The notes beneath the pieces were generated by a model, which worked only from the letters and a program-made list of their open reading frames with translations, made no database searches and was not told the origin of the DNA. This document shows, piece by piece, positions 27,622 through 36,183 of a stretch of DNA of 64,000 nucleotides (positions are counted from its first letter, which is position 1; every line of letters starts with the position of its first letter). Location of the stretch: assembly GCF_014639315.1 (NCBI RefSeq), contig NZ_BMFY01000008.1, forward strand, positions 1 to 64,000, given 5' to 3'. Position numbers and translations under genes: made by a program. The stretch is from Sediminivirga luteola. Lineage in GTDB: Bacteria > Actinomycetota > Actinomycetes > Actinomycetales > Brevibacteriaceae.

Positions 27622-28848
27622 ATGCCCACCTTCCGCGACCCGCTCGCCGATGCGGCCGAAGCCTCCGAGGCACTGCGGGGCCTGGCCCACGCCTCCCGCG
27701 TGTTCGATGACCCGGCCGACACCTACACCGTGTTCGGTGACCTCGTGGCCGGTGTCCGCTCGCTGCGCCAAGTCCTCGACCAGCTCGCCGCCACTCACCT
27801 GAACGCGCGGGATCGCGCGTTCGACGACAACGGCAACGCCGCGGCCGGCGCGGCGTCCGCGCTGGCCGCGGCCGACGAGTTGCACCAGGCCGGCACCCTG
27901 CTCGATCGGGCCTACGACCGGCTCGACGCGGCGTTCTCCCACTCCGGAAGGATCGCCTGGCACCCCGAACCGGTCATCGATCGAGAAGCCGCGCGGGAGC
28001 GGTTGGCCGCCCGGCTCGGCGGCGACCCGACGATCACGACCGTGCAGGCCGGGACGCTCACGTTGACGGTGTGGCCCGATGCGCCGGTGGGTGAACACCA
28101 GCGCTACGCCTACCGGATCACCGACACCACCACCGGCCAGACGGTGGAGGGCCGGGACCTGTTCACCGGCGCCGGCACCCCCGTCGACCCCCGCCACGCC
28201 CTCCGTGATCTCGCGACCTTTCTGAGCGCCGCCGGTCAGGCCCGCCAGTACGCGCTCGACCAGTCCGGGAGCAGCCCGGAGCACGAGGGCCTGTTCCCGG
28301 TGTGGGTTGCCGAGGCCGCCCGCACCAACACTGACGCCCTGGCCGAGCTGAGCGAGCACGACCACTCCGAGCCCGAACAGGCGGTGGGGCGGCGCTGGCT
28401 GAACGTTGCTTTCCTCCAGGGCGAGGAGGCCGATGCGGTACGCGATCTGATCGACCGCGACGGCGCCGAAGCGGCCATCGCGCACCTGAGCGGGTACGAC
28501 TATGGCGAGGAGACCACTCAGGCGGCCCTGGAGAACGGGTACGTCTACGACGACCAGCCACCTACCGGCAGCGCCGACCGGACCGTCCAGGACGGCCGGT
28601 ATGCGCTGACCTACAACCACGGCCTTGGGCATGTGGGCCTATACCGGGAGTTCGACACGCCACCCGATCCCGCACTGCACGAGGCCGAGCAGCCGGCCTC
28701 GGCGGTCGTCCACGAGCAGCCACACCACGCGCCCGTACCGGCTCGGGAGGCGTCGGCCGCCCGGCGCTCTGCCCTCGGCGCGGACCGTGACTGGTACGCC
28801 AGTCCAGCCAGTGCTCCCACCGGTTCCCCGCGGGGGTTGTCGCTGTGA
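27622..28848 (+). CDS. Conserved ICE protein of unknown function (408 aa)
   Basis: No family recognised. The N-terminal ~110 residues are helical (ADAAEASEALRGLAHASRVF, LRQVLDQLAATHLNARDRA). A middle beta-containing part has a repeated segment (WPDAPVGEHQRYAYRITDTT). A further helical part (GRRWLNVAFLQGEEADAVRD, AAIAHLSGYDYGEE) precedes a Pro/Ala-rich tail. No signal peptide or membrane helix is seen, so it is probably cytosolic. GGAGG before the ATG at 27622 favours this start over a TTG 12 nt upstream. GTGA-coupled to virB4, suggesting a partner of the transfer ATPase or the transferred DNA. Confidence 0.65.
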   Translation: MPTFRDPLADAAEASEALRGLAHASRVFDDPADTYTVFGDLVAGVRSLRQVLDQLAATHLNARDRAFDDNGNAAAGAASALAAADELHQAGTLLDRAYDRLDAAFSHSGRIAWHPEPVIDREAARERLAARLGGDPTITTVQAGTLTLTVWPDAPVGEHQRYAYRITDTTTGQTVEGRDLFTGAGTPVDPRHALRDLATFLSAAGQARQYALDQSGSSPEHEGLFPVWVAEAARTNTDALAELSEHDHSEPEQAVGRRWLNVAFLQGEEADAVRDLIDRDGAEAAIAHLSGYDYGEETTQAALENGYVYDDQPPTGSADRTVQDGRYALTYNHGLGHVGLYREFDTPPDPALHEAEQPASAVVHEQPHHAPVPAREASAARRSALGADRDWYASPASAPTGSPRGLSL

Positions 28849-30371
28849 CCGGCGCCGAACGGGAGCGGCTGCACACCTCGGTCCTCGTCGCCCCCGCCAA
28901 GGAGCGCCGCCGGCTGCGCAAGCAGCGCAGGCAGGCAGCGGCGAGGCTCCAGGCCGAACAGCACGCCGCCGAGAAGGCCGCCGCACGCGCGAAGGCCGTG
29001 GCTGAGCGGGCCGAACGTCGCGCCACCCGCTACCTGCCCGCCGCCGGTGAACCCGGACCCGCCGCTCTCAGATCGCCGGGCCGGTTCCGGCTCCCGCGCC
29101 ATCAAGACACCTCCGCGACCCTCGCCGGGGCGTATCCTTTCATCGCCGAAGGCGGCCTGGGCTCCGACGGGGTGTTCGTCGGCCAAGACCTCTACTCCGG
29201 CGGATCGTTCGTCTACGACCCCTGGGTCTTGTATGCCCGCGGGATCATCACCGCACCCAACGTGGTGCTCGCCGGGATCGTCGGCTCCGGCAAGTCCTCC
29301 CTCGCCAAGTCCCTGTACACCCGGTCCCTGCCGTTCGGGCGCCGCGTCTACGTTCCCGGTGACCCCAAAGGAGAGCACACCGCGGTCGCCGAGGCAGTCG
29401 GAGGCCGGGCGATCGTGCTGGGCCACGGCCTGAACACTCGGCTCAACCCTCTCGACGAGGGCCACCGACCGGGCGGCCTCAGCGATGAGCAGTGGAGGAC
29501 GACCGTGGCCGCCCGTCGCCGCGACCTGATCGGTGCGCTGGCCGAGACGGTGCTGGCGCGGGGGTTGACGCCGTTGGAGCACACCGCCATGGACCTCGCG
29601 TTGACTGTCACGGTGCGGGAGAACGACGTGCCGATCCTGCCCACCGTCGTCGACCACATCCTCAACCCCAGCGCCTCAAGGGCGGACGCTGACGACAGGT
29701 TGGCTGAGGACGGCCGACTCGTCGGCCACGCCCTACGCAGGCTCGTGGCCGGAGACCTCCAAGGGCTCTTCGACGGACCCTCCACCGTCACTTTCGACCC
29801 GTCACTGCCGATGATCAGCCTCGACCTGTCGCGGGTCACCGAGAACTCAACGCTCATCAGTGTGTTGATGACCTGCTCCAGCGCGTGGATGGAGTCCGCC
29901 TTGCTCGACCCGAACGGTGGGCAGCGGTGGGTGATCTACGACGAGGCCTGGCGGCTCATGTCCCACCCCGCCCTGCTCAAGCGGATGGACGCGCACTGGC
30001 GGCTCGCTCGTCATTACGGGATCGCGAACATGCTGATCTTCCACAAGCTCTCCGACCTCGACAACGTCGGCGACGCCGGATCAGCCATGCGTTCCCTCGC
30101 CAACTCCCTCCTGGCCAACGCGGAGACGCGGATCGTGTACCGGCAAGAATCCGACCAGCTCGGCCCCACCGCCACCGCCCTGGGACTCACCGGCACCGAA
30201 CAGAACCTCCTTCCGGCGCTGGGGGTGGGTCAGGGGTTGTGGAAGATCAAGTCCAGGAGCTTCGTCACGCAGCACCAGTTGCATCCGGCTGAGCTGGAAC
30301 TCTTCCGGACCGACGCCCGCTACCTCGGGGAAGCCCACAGGTTCAGGAATCGTGTTGACACGAGCGAGTGA
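28845..30371 (+). CDS. VirB4-like conjugation ATPase
   Basis: A 508-residue ATPase powering assembly of the transfer channel. A basic Ala-rich coiled-coil N-terminus (about 15-62) precedes the ATPase core with Walker A GIVGSGKSS (144-152), the VPGDPKGEH segment, and Walker B WVIYDEAWRLM (Asp366, Glu367). An LARHYGIANMLIFHKLSDL sensor region and an ANAETRIVYRQ motif follow, all typical of VirB4/TraC. It is shorter than classical VirB4 (about 800 residues) because the N-terminal domain is absent; the upstream SCO6880-like protein may provide it. GTG start overlaps the previous stop. Confidence 0.88.
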   Translation: MTGAERERLHTSVLVAPAKERRRLRKQRRQAAARLQAEQHAAEKAAARAKAVAERAERRATRYLPAAGEPGPAALRSPGRFRLPRHQDTSATLAGAYPFIAEGGLGSDGVFVGQDLYSGGSFVYDPWVLYARGIITAPNVVLAGIVGSGKSSLAKSLYTRSLPFGRRVYVPGDPKGEHTAVAEAVGGRAIVLGHGLNTRLNPLDEGHRPGGLSDEQWRTTVAARRRDLIGALAETVLARGLTPLEHTAMDLALTVTVRENDVPILPTVVDHILNPSASRADADDRLAEDGRLVGHALRRLVAGDLQGLFDGPSTVTFDPSLPMISLDLSRVTENSTLISVLMTCSSAWMESALLDPNGGQRWVIYDEAWRLMSHPALLKRMDAHWRLARHYGIANMLIFHKLSDLDNVGDAGSAMRSLANSLLANAETRIVYRQESDQLGPTATALGLTGTEQNLLPALGVGQGLWKIKSRSFVTQHQLHPAELELFRTDARYLGEAHRFRNRVDTSE

Positions 30372-30412
30372 ACATGAGGGCTGTGACGCAGTGCTGTGCG
30401 GTGAGGGTATGG

Positions 30413-30427
30413 GCTCGCTGAGCGAGC
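30413..30427. terminator. Short hairpin between convergent virB4 and MFS genes
   Basis: GCTCGC-tga-GCGAGC is a perfect 6-bp stem with a 3-nt loop in the 106-bp convergent gap; no U-tract on either side. It could act for both directions. Confidence 0.45.
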
Positions 30428-30477
30428 GCACACGCGTGTTGTCTACTGCCGTCGCGTGCGGTCTGGGTGAGTCTCAG

Positions 30478-31713
30478 TCATGAACCTCGCTGCTCGGCGG
30501 TCTTTGAGGAGTCCGCGCTCGTGCGCCAGGTGAGAGCGGTGAAGAGCGCGCCGAGGATGCCAAGACCGACGAGCACGAGCGCGATGGGAGGAAGCCCGAT
30601 CGCTGCGCCGAGGATCCCGGCCAGGGGGTAGGTGATGAGGAAGCAGGCGTGGGAGAGGGAGAACTGGGCGGCGAACACCGCCGGCCGGTTGTGCGCGGAG
30701 CTGTTGCGGCGCAGGAGTCTGGCCGAGGGGGTCAGAACGGCGGAGGTCGCCGTTCCGAGCAGGAACCACATGATCAGCAGGACAGTCCATTGCCCGGTGT
30801 GCTCCATCCAGGCCATGACGGCGGCCGCGGCCAGCAGCAGGATGGGCAGGGCGATGCCGCCGGTGAGCATCACGCCCCGGTCGGCCACGGTGTCGAGGAG
30901 CTTGGGCACGACGAGCGCGACGAGCATGGAACCGGCGCCATAGGCGCCGAGCATGAGGGCGACGTCGGGCTGGGGGCGGTCGAGGTGTCCCTGGACCAGG
31001 ACGACGGTGTTGACGATCACCATGGCCGTGGTGGTGGCCACGACGAGGTTCAGGCCCATCAGTCCGCGCAGCTCGGTGCTGGCCCAGAAAGCGCGTGCCC
31101 CGCGGGTGAGCCGGTCGAGGAATCTCGTCGGCGGCGGGGTCTCGATGTGCGGGAACCGGCAGGCGATCACCAGGACCGCCGAGACGCAGAACCCGGCCAC
31201 GGTTCCGACGAAGAGCTGGTGGTAGCCGACCACGGTCAGCAGCGCGGCGGCGAGCATCGGGCTGAGCAGCGATTCCAGGTCATAGGCCAGACGCGACAGC
31301 GACAACGCCCGGGTGTACTCGCCCTCATCGGGCAGCACCGAGGGGATGACCGCCTGGAACGTGGGCGTGAACGTCGCGGAGGCGGACTGCAGCAGAAAGA
31401 TCAGAACGTAGATGTGCCATGCCTCGGTCACGAACGGCAAAGACATCGCGACACCGGCCCGGATCAGATCGGCGCCGACGAGCACCGGCTTGCGAGGAAG
31501 GCGTGCCAGCACAGCGGTGGTGAGCGGGGCGACGGCGACGTAGGCGATCATCTTGATGCTCATCGCCACCCCCAACACGATCCCGGCGTCACCGCCGGCG
31601 ATATCGAAGGCGAGCAGGCCGAGCGCGATGGTGAGCACTCCGGTGCCAAGCAGGGCGATGACCTGCGCACTGAACAGCTTGGCGTAGGTCGGGTGCCGAA
31701 GGACGTCGATCAT
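30478..31713 (-). CDS. MFS efflux transporter (~12 TM), ArsR-linked
   Basis: A 411-residue major-facilitator exporter with about 12 hydrophobic helices. It begins MIDVLRHPTYAKLFSAQVIALLG, a pattern typical of MFS members encoded with ArsR/SmtB regulators. The loop 2-3 basic motif appears as LARLPRKPVLVGADL. Sequence does not tell the substrate; the ArsR partner points to a metal(loid) or a small toxic compound. It follows arsR by 36 nt on the same strand, so both are one cargo operon, set against the direction of the transfer genes and splitting virB4 from the coupling-protein gene. Confidence 0.85.
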   Translation of the reverse strand: MIDVLRHPTYAKLFSAQVIALLGTGVLTIALGLLAFDIAGGDAGIVLGVAMSIKMIAYVAVAPLTTAVLARLPRKPVLVGADLIRAGVAMSLPFVTEAWHIYVLIFLLQSASATFTPTFQAVIPSVLPDEGEYTRALSLSRLAYDLESLLSPMLAAALLTVVGYHQLFVGTVAGFCVSAVLVIACRFPHIETPPPTRFLDRLTRGARAFWASTELRGLMGLNLVVATTTAMVIVNTVVLVQGHLDRPQPDVALMLGAYGAGSMLVALVVPKLLDTVADRGVMLTGGIALPILLLAAAAVMAWMEHTGQWTVLLIMWFLLGTATSAVLTPSARLLRRNSSAHNRPAVFAAQFSLSHACFLITYPLAGILGAAIGLPPIALVLVGLGILGALFTALTWRTSADSSKTAEQRGS

Positions 31714-31749
31714 CAGTGCCTCACGACTCGCCCGCGAAGAACAGTGTCG

Positions 31750-32115
31750 TCACGAGCTCGGCCCGTGGTGGTGCGGGGGGATCTGTCCGCCCGCGACAGC
31801 GTGTTCGGCCTGCTTGATCGCCTCGGTGACCACGGCAAGGGCGTGCTCATCGGCGAGGCGGTACAGCACACGGGTGCCTTCCTGCCGGGTGGTGACCATC
31901 CGCGCCATCCGCAACCGGGCAAGATGCTGGGAGACCCCGGAGGGCTTCTTGCCGACGATCTCGGCCAGCGCGTTCACCGGCAGCTCATCGGTCTGCCGCA
32001 AAGCGAGCACGATTCTAATCCTGGTCGGATCAGACAGGATGCCCAGCACCTCGGCCGCCAGGTCCACGAACTCCGACGACGGGTCCATTCCACATTGCTT
32101 ACTATCCGCGTTCAT
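31750..32115 (-). CDS. ArsR/SmtB-family repressor
   Basis: A 121-residue winged-helix repressor. The core reads LGILSDPTRIRIVLALRQ, then the recognition region ALAEIVGKKPSGVSQHLARLRMARMV and the wing TTRQEGTRVLYRL. Cys8 near the N-terminus, the helix-5 sequence DEHALAVVTEAIKQAEH and a C-terminal HHHG provide possible metal ligands, similar in position to NmtR-type nickel/cobalt sites, but a metal cannot be assigned. Typical length. It would repress its own operon with the MFS gene until the inducer is bound. Confidence 0.88.
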   Translation of the reverse strand: MNADSKQCGMDPSSEFVDLAAEVLGILSDPTRIRIVLALRQTDELPVNALAEIVGKKPSGVSQHLARLRMARMVTTRQEGTRVLYRLADEHALAVVTEAIKQAEHAVAGGQIPPHHHGPSS

Positions 32116-32166
32116 ACGCAGATACTAATACTACTGGAGTGGTTTGGTATGCCGTCTTGCGGCAAT

Positions 32167-32184
32167 CCCAGGTCGCGACCTGGG
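32167..32184. repeat. Perfect 18-bp palindrome
   Basis: CCCAGGTCGCGACCTGGG reads the same on both strands. It sits between divergent arsR and the gene at 32272, only 7 nt before copy 7 of the GYGCACCTG-like motif. Dimeric regulator site or junction-borne sequence are options. Confidence 0.55.
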
Positions 32185-32191
32185 TGACGGT

Positions 32192-32200
32192 GTGCACCTC
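32192..32200 (+). repeat. GYGCACCTG-like intergenic motif, copy 7 (last base C)
   Basis: GTGCACCTC in a GGTGTGCACCTCAG context, upstream of the gene before virD4. One mismatch to the other copies. Confidence 0.35.
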
Positions 32201-32271
32201 AGCGGCATGGAGCCGTTTGAGACGACCGAGATTTCACGGATACGGCACGCCTGATGAAGGGTCGCCGCCGC

Positions 32272-32799
32272 ATGCCAGAACGCATCGCCGATGAGGCGCC
32301 AGTCGTCGTGCCGCACGTGATCATCACGGTGACCGGGGACGGCGGCCTGGACGTCACCGTCGACGGGACCCCGTTCCCGCCACCGCCAGACGCTCCTCAA
32401 TGGACACGCAGCACTCTCGGGCGCCTGCTCGACGCCATCACGAATGACCGCACCGTCACGGTACGAATCGAGGTCCGCGAAACCGACGGCTCCGTGTTCA
32501 CCGACCTCATTCAGGCCAACGCGCCCAAACAGTCAGAACCGCCAGCCCCCCGGCTGCCGAAAACCCGCCGTAACCACACCAGGCGGCTTGGACGGGTGGA
32601 AGTTGCCTACGAGGGGTTCGTGCCCGGTGAGGATGTCGCGGTCGCGCTGATCGTCGCTCACACCGACGCCACCGGCACCGGCCGCGCTCGCGCCCTGATC
32701 GACACCAGCCACCTCGCTGATCTGCTCGACAAGGGCACCGGTGAGGTCGTGCTGTTGGGCCGGGTCTCCGGAACCCTGCACGTCCGGCGGCTGTCATGA
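32272..32799 (+). CDS. Conserved ICE protein of unknown function (175 aa)
   Basis: Family unknown. The N-terminal part (VVVPHVIITVTGDGGLDVTV) and the C-terminal part (LGRVEVAYEGFVPGEDVAVA, GEVVLLGRVSGTLHVRRL) look beta-rich, joined by a basic Pro/Arg linker. No membrane helix. The start could also be the in-frame ATG at 32254; neither has an ideal Shine-Dalgarno. ATGA overlap with the coupling-protein gene suggests a partner of VirD4, perhaps an accessory DNA- or substrate-handling protein. Confidence 0.6.
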   Translation: MPERIADEAPVVVPHVIITVTGDGGLDVTVDGTPFPPPPDAPQWTRSTLGRLLDAITNDRTVTVRIEVRETDGSVFTDLIQANAPKQSEPPAPRLPKTRRNHTRRLGRVEVAYEGFVPGEDVAVALIVAHTDATGTGRARALIDTSHLADLLDKGTGEVVLLGRVSGTLHVRRLS

Positions 32800-34577
32800 T
32801 GAGCGGGCAGCGGCAGACCGGGGGCATGGGCGATGAGCTGACCAACGCCGCCATCGTTGCCCTGATCGGTGCGTTCGGCTTCGCGCTCGTCCTGCGCGCG
32901 GCAGGATCGGTGGCGGCGTTCCTGACCGGCACGCCCCAACCCACCGCCGGACCAGCTTCCGGGCTCGGTGTGCTGTTCAACCCCACCGACCCCGCCACCG
33001 CGCTCGACGCCGACGGACTGAACCCGGTCGCCTACTGGATCATCACCGGGCTCATGCTTGCGACCCTCACCGCTGCCGGGGCGTGGATATGGGTGCGACT
33101 CAGGCGCCATTCCAGGAAAGCCGAGACCAACCCGCGACGCCTGGCCGGGACCGCCACCGCCCACGAGGTAACCCAGACCGCCTCGGCCAAGGCGCTCTTG
33201 AAGCGCGCCTCGACGCTGCGCCCTTCGCTGAAGGGCCCGGCTCCAACCGAGGTCGGATATCTGCTGGGCCGCTCACGCGGGAAGCCGGTGTGGGCCAGCG
33301 TGGAGGACTCGATCCTGCTCATCGGCCCGCCCCGATCGGGCAAAGGCCTCCATGTGGTCATCAACGCCATCCTCGACGCCCCCGGCGCCGTCGTCACCAC
33401 CTCCACGCGGCCGGACAACCTCACCGTCACCCTCCGCGCCCGCCAACGCGACGGCAGGCCAGTGGCGGTCTTTGACCCCCAACATCTCGCCGAGGGCATC
33501 CCCGCAGGGATGCGCTGGTCACCCATCCGCGGCTGCCACGACCCGCTCACGGCGATGATCCGCGCCACCGGACTGGCCGCCGCCACCGGGCTCTCCGCCG
33601 GTGGGGTTGAGTCCGGCGGGTTCTGGGAAGGCAAGACCCGCACCGCCCTGCAAGCCCTCCTGCACGCCGCCGCCCTCGACGGACGACCACCCTCAGAGCT
33701 GTTCCGCTGGACTCTCGACCCCACCGCCGCCGCAGAAGCCGTCGCCGTCCTCACCAACACAACCCACGCAGCGACAGGGTGGGCCGACTCCCTCGGGGCG
33801 ATGATCGACTCTGACCCCAAGACCCGCGACTCCATCTGGCAAGGCGTCGCACTGGCCCTCGGAGCCCTGGCCGACCCTCGGGTGCTTGATGCGGTCTCAC
33901 CGCGGGCTGGTGAGGACTTCGACCCCGAAGCCTTCCTCCAAGCCCGAGGGACCCTCTACCTCCTCGCCACCGGCGCCGGCGCCGGCGCCTCCGCTGCGCT
34001 GGTGGCGGCGTTCGTCGAAGACCTCGTCGAGACCGCACGCCGCATCGCCGCACGCTCGCCCGGCGCACGTCTGGACCCGCCGCTGCTGCTGGCGCTGGAT
34101 GAGATCGGCAACCTCGCCCCCTTGCCCTCCCTGCCAACGCTCATGGCCGAAGGCGGCGGCACCGGCATCACCACCCTGCCAGTGCTCCAGTCATTGGCTC
34201 AGGCGCGAGAGAAATGGTCCGACAACGCCGCCGGAGCCATCTGGGACGCCTCCATCGTCAAGATCATCCTCGGTGGCGCCTCCAACTCCCGCGACCTCCA
34301 AGACCTCTCCACCCTCATCGGCGAACGCGACGAGTACACCGACTCGGTGACCCTGGGCGATCACGGCACCCGCTCCAACCAACGCTCCATCCGCCGGGTG
34401 CCGATCCTGCCGCCAGACCGAATCAGGACACTGCCGTTCGGCACCGGGGTGACCCTGCTGCGCTCAGCACCCCCGATCGTCACCGACCTGCGCCCTTGGC
34501 CCTCACGTCCTGACGCGGCTCAGTTGACGGCCGATCGGGCCGAGGTCGAGGCGCTGCTGCGCGGCCCCGGCTCGTAA
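32796..34577 (+). CDS. Type IV coupling protein, VirD4/TraG-like
   Basis: A 593-residue ATPase that would bring the relaxase-DNA complex to the transfer channel. It has two N-terminal membrane helices (about 18-42 and 80-102), Walker A GPPRSGKG (about 177-184) and Walker B LLLALDEIGNLAPLPSL. A TraG-type segment GGGTGITTLPVLQSLAQARE and the C-terminal RRVPILPPDRIRTLP complete the match. Length is within the family range and all ATPase motifs are present. ATGA start overlap with the preceding gene. Its natural substrate, the relaxase, is truncated at the left edge of the window. Confidence 0.9.
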   Translation: MMSGQRQTGGMGDELTNAAIVALIGAFGFALVLRAAGSVAAFLTGTPQPTAGPASGLGVLFNPTDPATALDADGLNPVAYWIITGLMLATLTAAGAWIWVRLRRHSRKAETNPRRLAGTATAHEVTQTASAKALLKRASTLRPSLKGPAPTEVGYLLGRSRGKPVWASVEDSILLIGPPRSGKGLHVVINAILDAPGAVVTTSTRPDNLTVTLRARQRDGRPVAVFDPQHLAEGIPAGMRWSPIRGCHDPLTAMIRATGLAAATGLSAGGVESGGFWEGKTRTALQALLHAAALDGRPPSELFRWTLDPTAAAEAVAVLTNTTHAATGWADSLGAMIDSDPKTRDSIWQGVALALGALADPRVLDAVSPRAGEDFDPEAFLQARGTLYLLATGAGAGASAALVAAFVEDLVETARRIAARSPGARLDPPLLLALDEIGNLAPLPSLPTLMAEGGGTGITTLPVLQSLAQAREKWSDNAAGAIWDASIVKIILGGASNSRDLQDLSTLIGERDEYTDSVTLGDHGTRSNQRSIRRVPILPPDRIRTLPFGTGVTLLRSAPPIVTDLRPWPSRPDAAQLTADRAEVEALLRGPGS

Positions 34578-34596
34578 CCGGGGCCTGGGGTTGCCT

Positions 34597-34605
34597 GTGC
34601 ACCTG
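34597..34605 (+). repeat. GYGCACCTG intergenic motif, copy 8
   Basis: GTGCACCTG in a GCCTGTGCACCTGCCTG context between the coupling-protein gene and ssb. Confidence 0.5.
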
Positions 34606-34661
34606 CCTGACATCAGCGGCTCCGATCGGCGGGGTCGCGTGAGTGTCAGGAGGAGAGTCAG

Positions 34662-35108
34662 ATGGCTATCCGCACCCAGGAGTCGTTCTCCGGGTTCATC
34701 GCCTCGGACCCCCAACTCAGCCAGACCTCGAAGGGTGATCCTCGGTTCTACGCCCGGGTCGGCAAGGAGCACTTCCGCCGCGAGGACGACGGATCGTTCA
34801 CCCAGACCGAGACGACCTATCACCATCTGGTGATGTTCGGCCGGCCGGCCGAACACGCGCATGACCGGTTCACCAAGGGCGACAACTTCATCGCCGAGGG
34901 CTACACCCGCGAGGTCAACTACGAACGCGACGGCCAGGCAGTCGAGAGCGAGGAGTTCGTGGCCAAGAAGATCGGTCACGACACCGCCCGCACCCGTTAT
35001 GAGGTTGACCGCACCCCACGCCGCGCAGCGGCGGAGCGGGACGCGGCCGCGTTCGAGCCACCGTCCCGGCCCGCCCAGGCACCGCAATCCACGGCCATCG
35101 GCCTGTGA
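34662..35108 (+). CDS. ssb: Single-stranded DNA-binding protein
   Basis: A 148-residue OB-fold protein. The family pattern is seen in SGFIASDPQLSQTSKGDPRFYARVGKE, TYHHLVMFGRPAEHAHDRFTKGD and FIAEGYTREVNYERDG (the last is the usual RxxxYE-type strand). The C-terminal tail is Pro/Ala-rich but lacks the acidic DDDIPF-like tip that recruits replication partners. It would coat the transferred strand during conjugation. GGAGGAGAG is just before the ATG. Confidence 0.85.
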   Translation: MAIRTQESFSGFIASDPQLSQTSKGDPRFYARVGKEHFRREDDGSFTQTETTYHHLVMFGRPAEHAHDRFTKGDNFIAEGYTREVNYERDGQAVESEEFVAKKIGHDTARTRYEVDRTPRRAAAERDAAAFEPPSRPAQAPQSTAIGL

Positions 35109-35127
35109 ACGCCGGGAGCCGAGCATC

Positions 35128-35757
35128 ATGACTGACACCCCCGAGGCCGATCCACCCGGCGCCGACCCGACCAACGGTGAGGGGCCGGAGTTGGATGAGC
35201 CGGATGTGTTCGACGGTCCGCCGCGCGTCAGCGACGCCGATGTGCCCGAGATGCCGCACCCGGTGAACTGGAACCTGCTGTCCGCGCATGACCTGGAAAC
35301 CGAATGGCTCGCGCTGAACCGGTGGGTGGACTGGTTGCGCCACACCTACGGACTTCCCGTCAGCGTGCTGCCGCCGTTCTGGCACCACCACCCCGAACTG
35401 GTCTGGGAACTGTCCGCGCTGCACCTGCACTGGCTGGGTGCCTACGACCCCGAGCAGAATGCTTCCGCGGCGATCGGCTGGCACCGCGACTTCGCCGACG
35501 CCCGCGCCCGCCTCCGGGACTGGGTGGCCGCCTCGGGCACCCGGATCGATCGTGACCGGCCCACCCGGCAGACCACCTGGCCGGGCGAAGAACCCGGACC
35601 GCCGGTGGAGGATGTGGTGATCGCCGACCGCGACGCCGAGTTCGTGGAGTTCGTCCACGCTCAGGTCCGCAGACGCCAGGAGGCCGAGGACGAGTTCTAC
35701 GCCAGCCTCGACGACGACCTCGATGTTGACCCGGTCACCGGGGAGGTGCGGGAGTGA
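35128..35757 (+). CDS. DUF4913-like protein of unknown function
   Basis: A 209-residue acidic protein. After a disordered Asp/Glu/Pro N-terminus it has a Trp-rich helical core (VNWNLLSAHDLETEWLALNR, WVDWLRHTYG, LPPFWHHHPELVWELSALHL, WHRDFADARARLRDW), the pattern of DUF4913 proteins found in actinobacterial mobile elements. The C-terminal part is charged. Function unknown. GGGAG precedes the ATG at 35128. It overlaps the next small gene by a GTGA junction. Confidence 0.65.
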   Translation: MTDTPEADPPGADPTNGEGPELDEPDVFDGPPRVSDADVPEMPHPVNWNLLSAHDLETEWLALNRWVDWLRHTYGLPVSVLPPFWHHHPELVWELSALHLHWLGAYDPEQNASAAIGWHRDFADARARLRDWVAASGTRIDRDRPTRQTTWPGEEPGPPVEDVVIADRDAEFVEFVHAQVRRRQEAEDEFYASLDDDLDVDPVTGEVRE

Positions 35758-35999
35758 TGGGCGGCTACATGAAGAAGACCGACCGGCGCCGCTACGAAGA
35801 CCGCTCCTTCTCCGTCCGGGCCGTGCACCGGGACCCGGCCGATCTGCACAAGCTCGCCGAGGTGCTGATCCGGTTGACCTTGCAGGAGACTGGCCGCAGC
35901 CGCGCCGACCGCCGCGCCGCCGAACCACCTGAGACCTACCGCGACCCAGCCGCAGCCCTCCGCTCAGCGGCGAGTGTCGCAGGCCCGTTGGTAGAATGA
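35754..35999 (+). CDS. Small basic element protein of unknown function (81 aa)
   Basis: A small protein starting KKTDRRRYEDRSFSVRAVHR followed by a helical DLHKLAEVLIRLTLQETG and a charged tail. GTG 35754 overlaps the previous stop; ATG 35757 or 35769 are alternatives. The charge and last position before the recombinase suit a recombination directionality factor or a mobilisation accessory protein, but there is no direct evidence. Confidence 0.55.
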   Translation: MMGGYMKKTDRRRYEDRSFSVRAVHRDPADLHKLAEVLIRLTLQETGRSRADRRAAEPPETYRDPAAALRSAASVAGPLVE

Positions 36000-36009
36000 C
36001 ACCAGCAAG

Positions 36010-36166
36010 CCTCGCGTACGCGGGGTGTTGTGGTCCCAAACCTCACCCGCACGGGTGGGCAACACGCACCGTGACCCGGTCGGGTCTCGTCCTACAGCCA
36101 CACCGATGGCTGCTCTCACGATCAACACTCCTCCCAGGCGTCTGGGAGCGCGAGGGTCGAATCGCG
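36010..36166 (+). ncRNA. Highly structured leader upstream of the recombinase
   Basis: At least five hairpins follow each other in 157 nt. They are: 36010-36025 (CCTCGC/GCGGGG); an outer stem GTGTTG (36025-36030) with CAACAC (36060-36065), enclosing CACCC/GGGTG (36044-36057); GACCC/GGGTC (36073-36086); CAGCCA/TGGCTG (36095-36112); CTCCCAG/CTGGGAG (36131-36148); and CGCGA/TCGCG (36149-36166). It ends 17 nt before the recombinase ATG. It may be a 5' leader RNA that controls translation or an attachment/regulatory region; structure is visible, function is inferred. Confidence 0.4.
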
Positions 36167-36183
36167 TGAGAGGCAAGGACCCG

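Noticed and set aside
30649-32187. Long plus-strand frame (512 codons) opposite the MFS/ArsR genes
   Set aside because: It is the antisense of two well-supported genes, and its product is Arg/Gly/His-rich without any family feature, as expected for shadow frames in GC-rich DNA.
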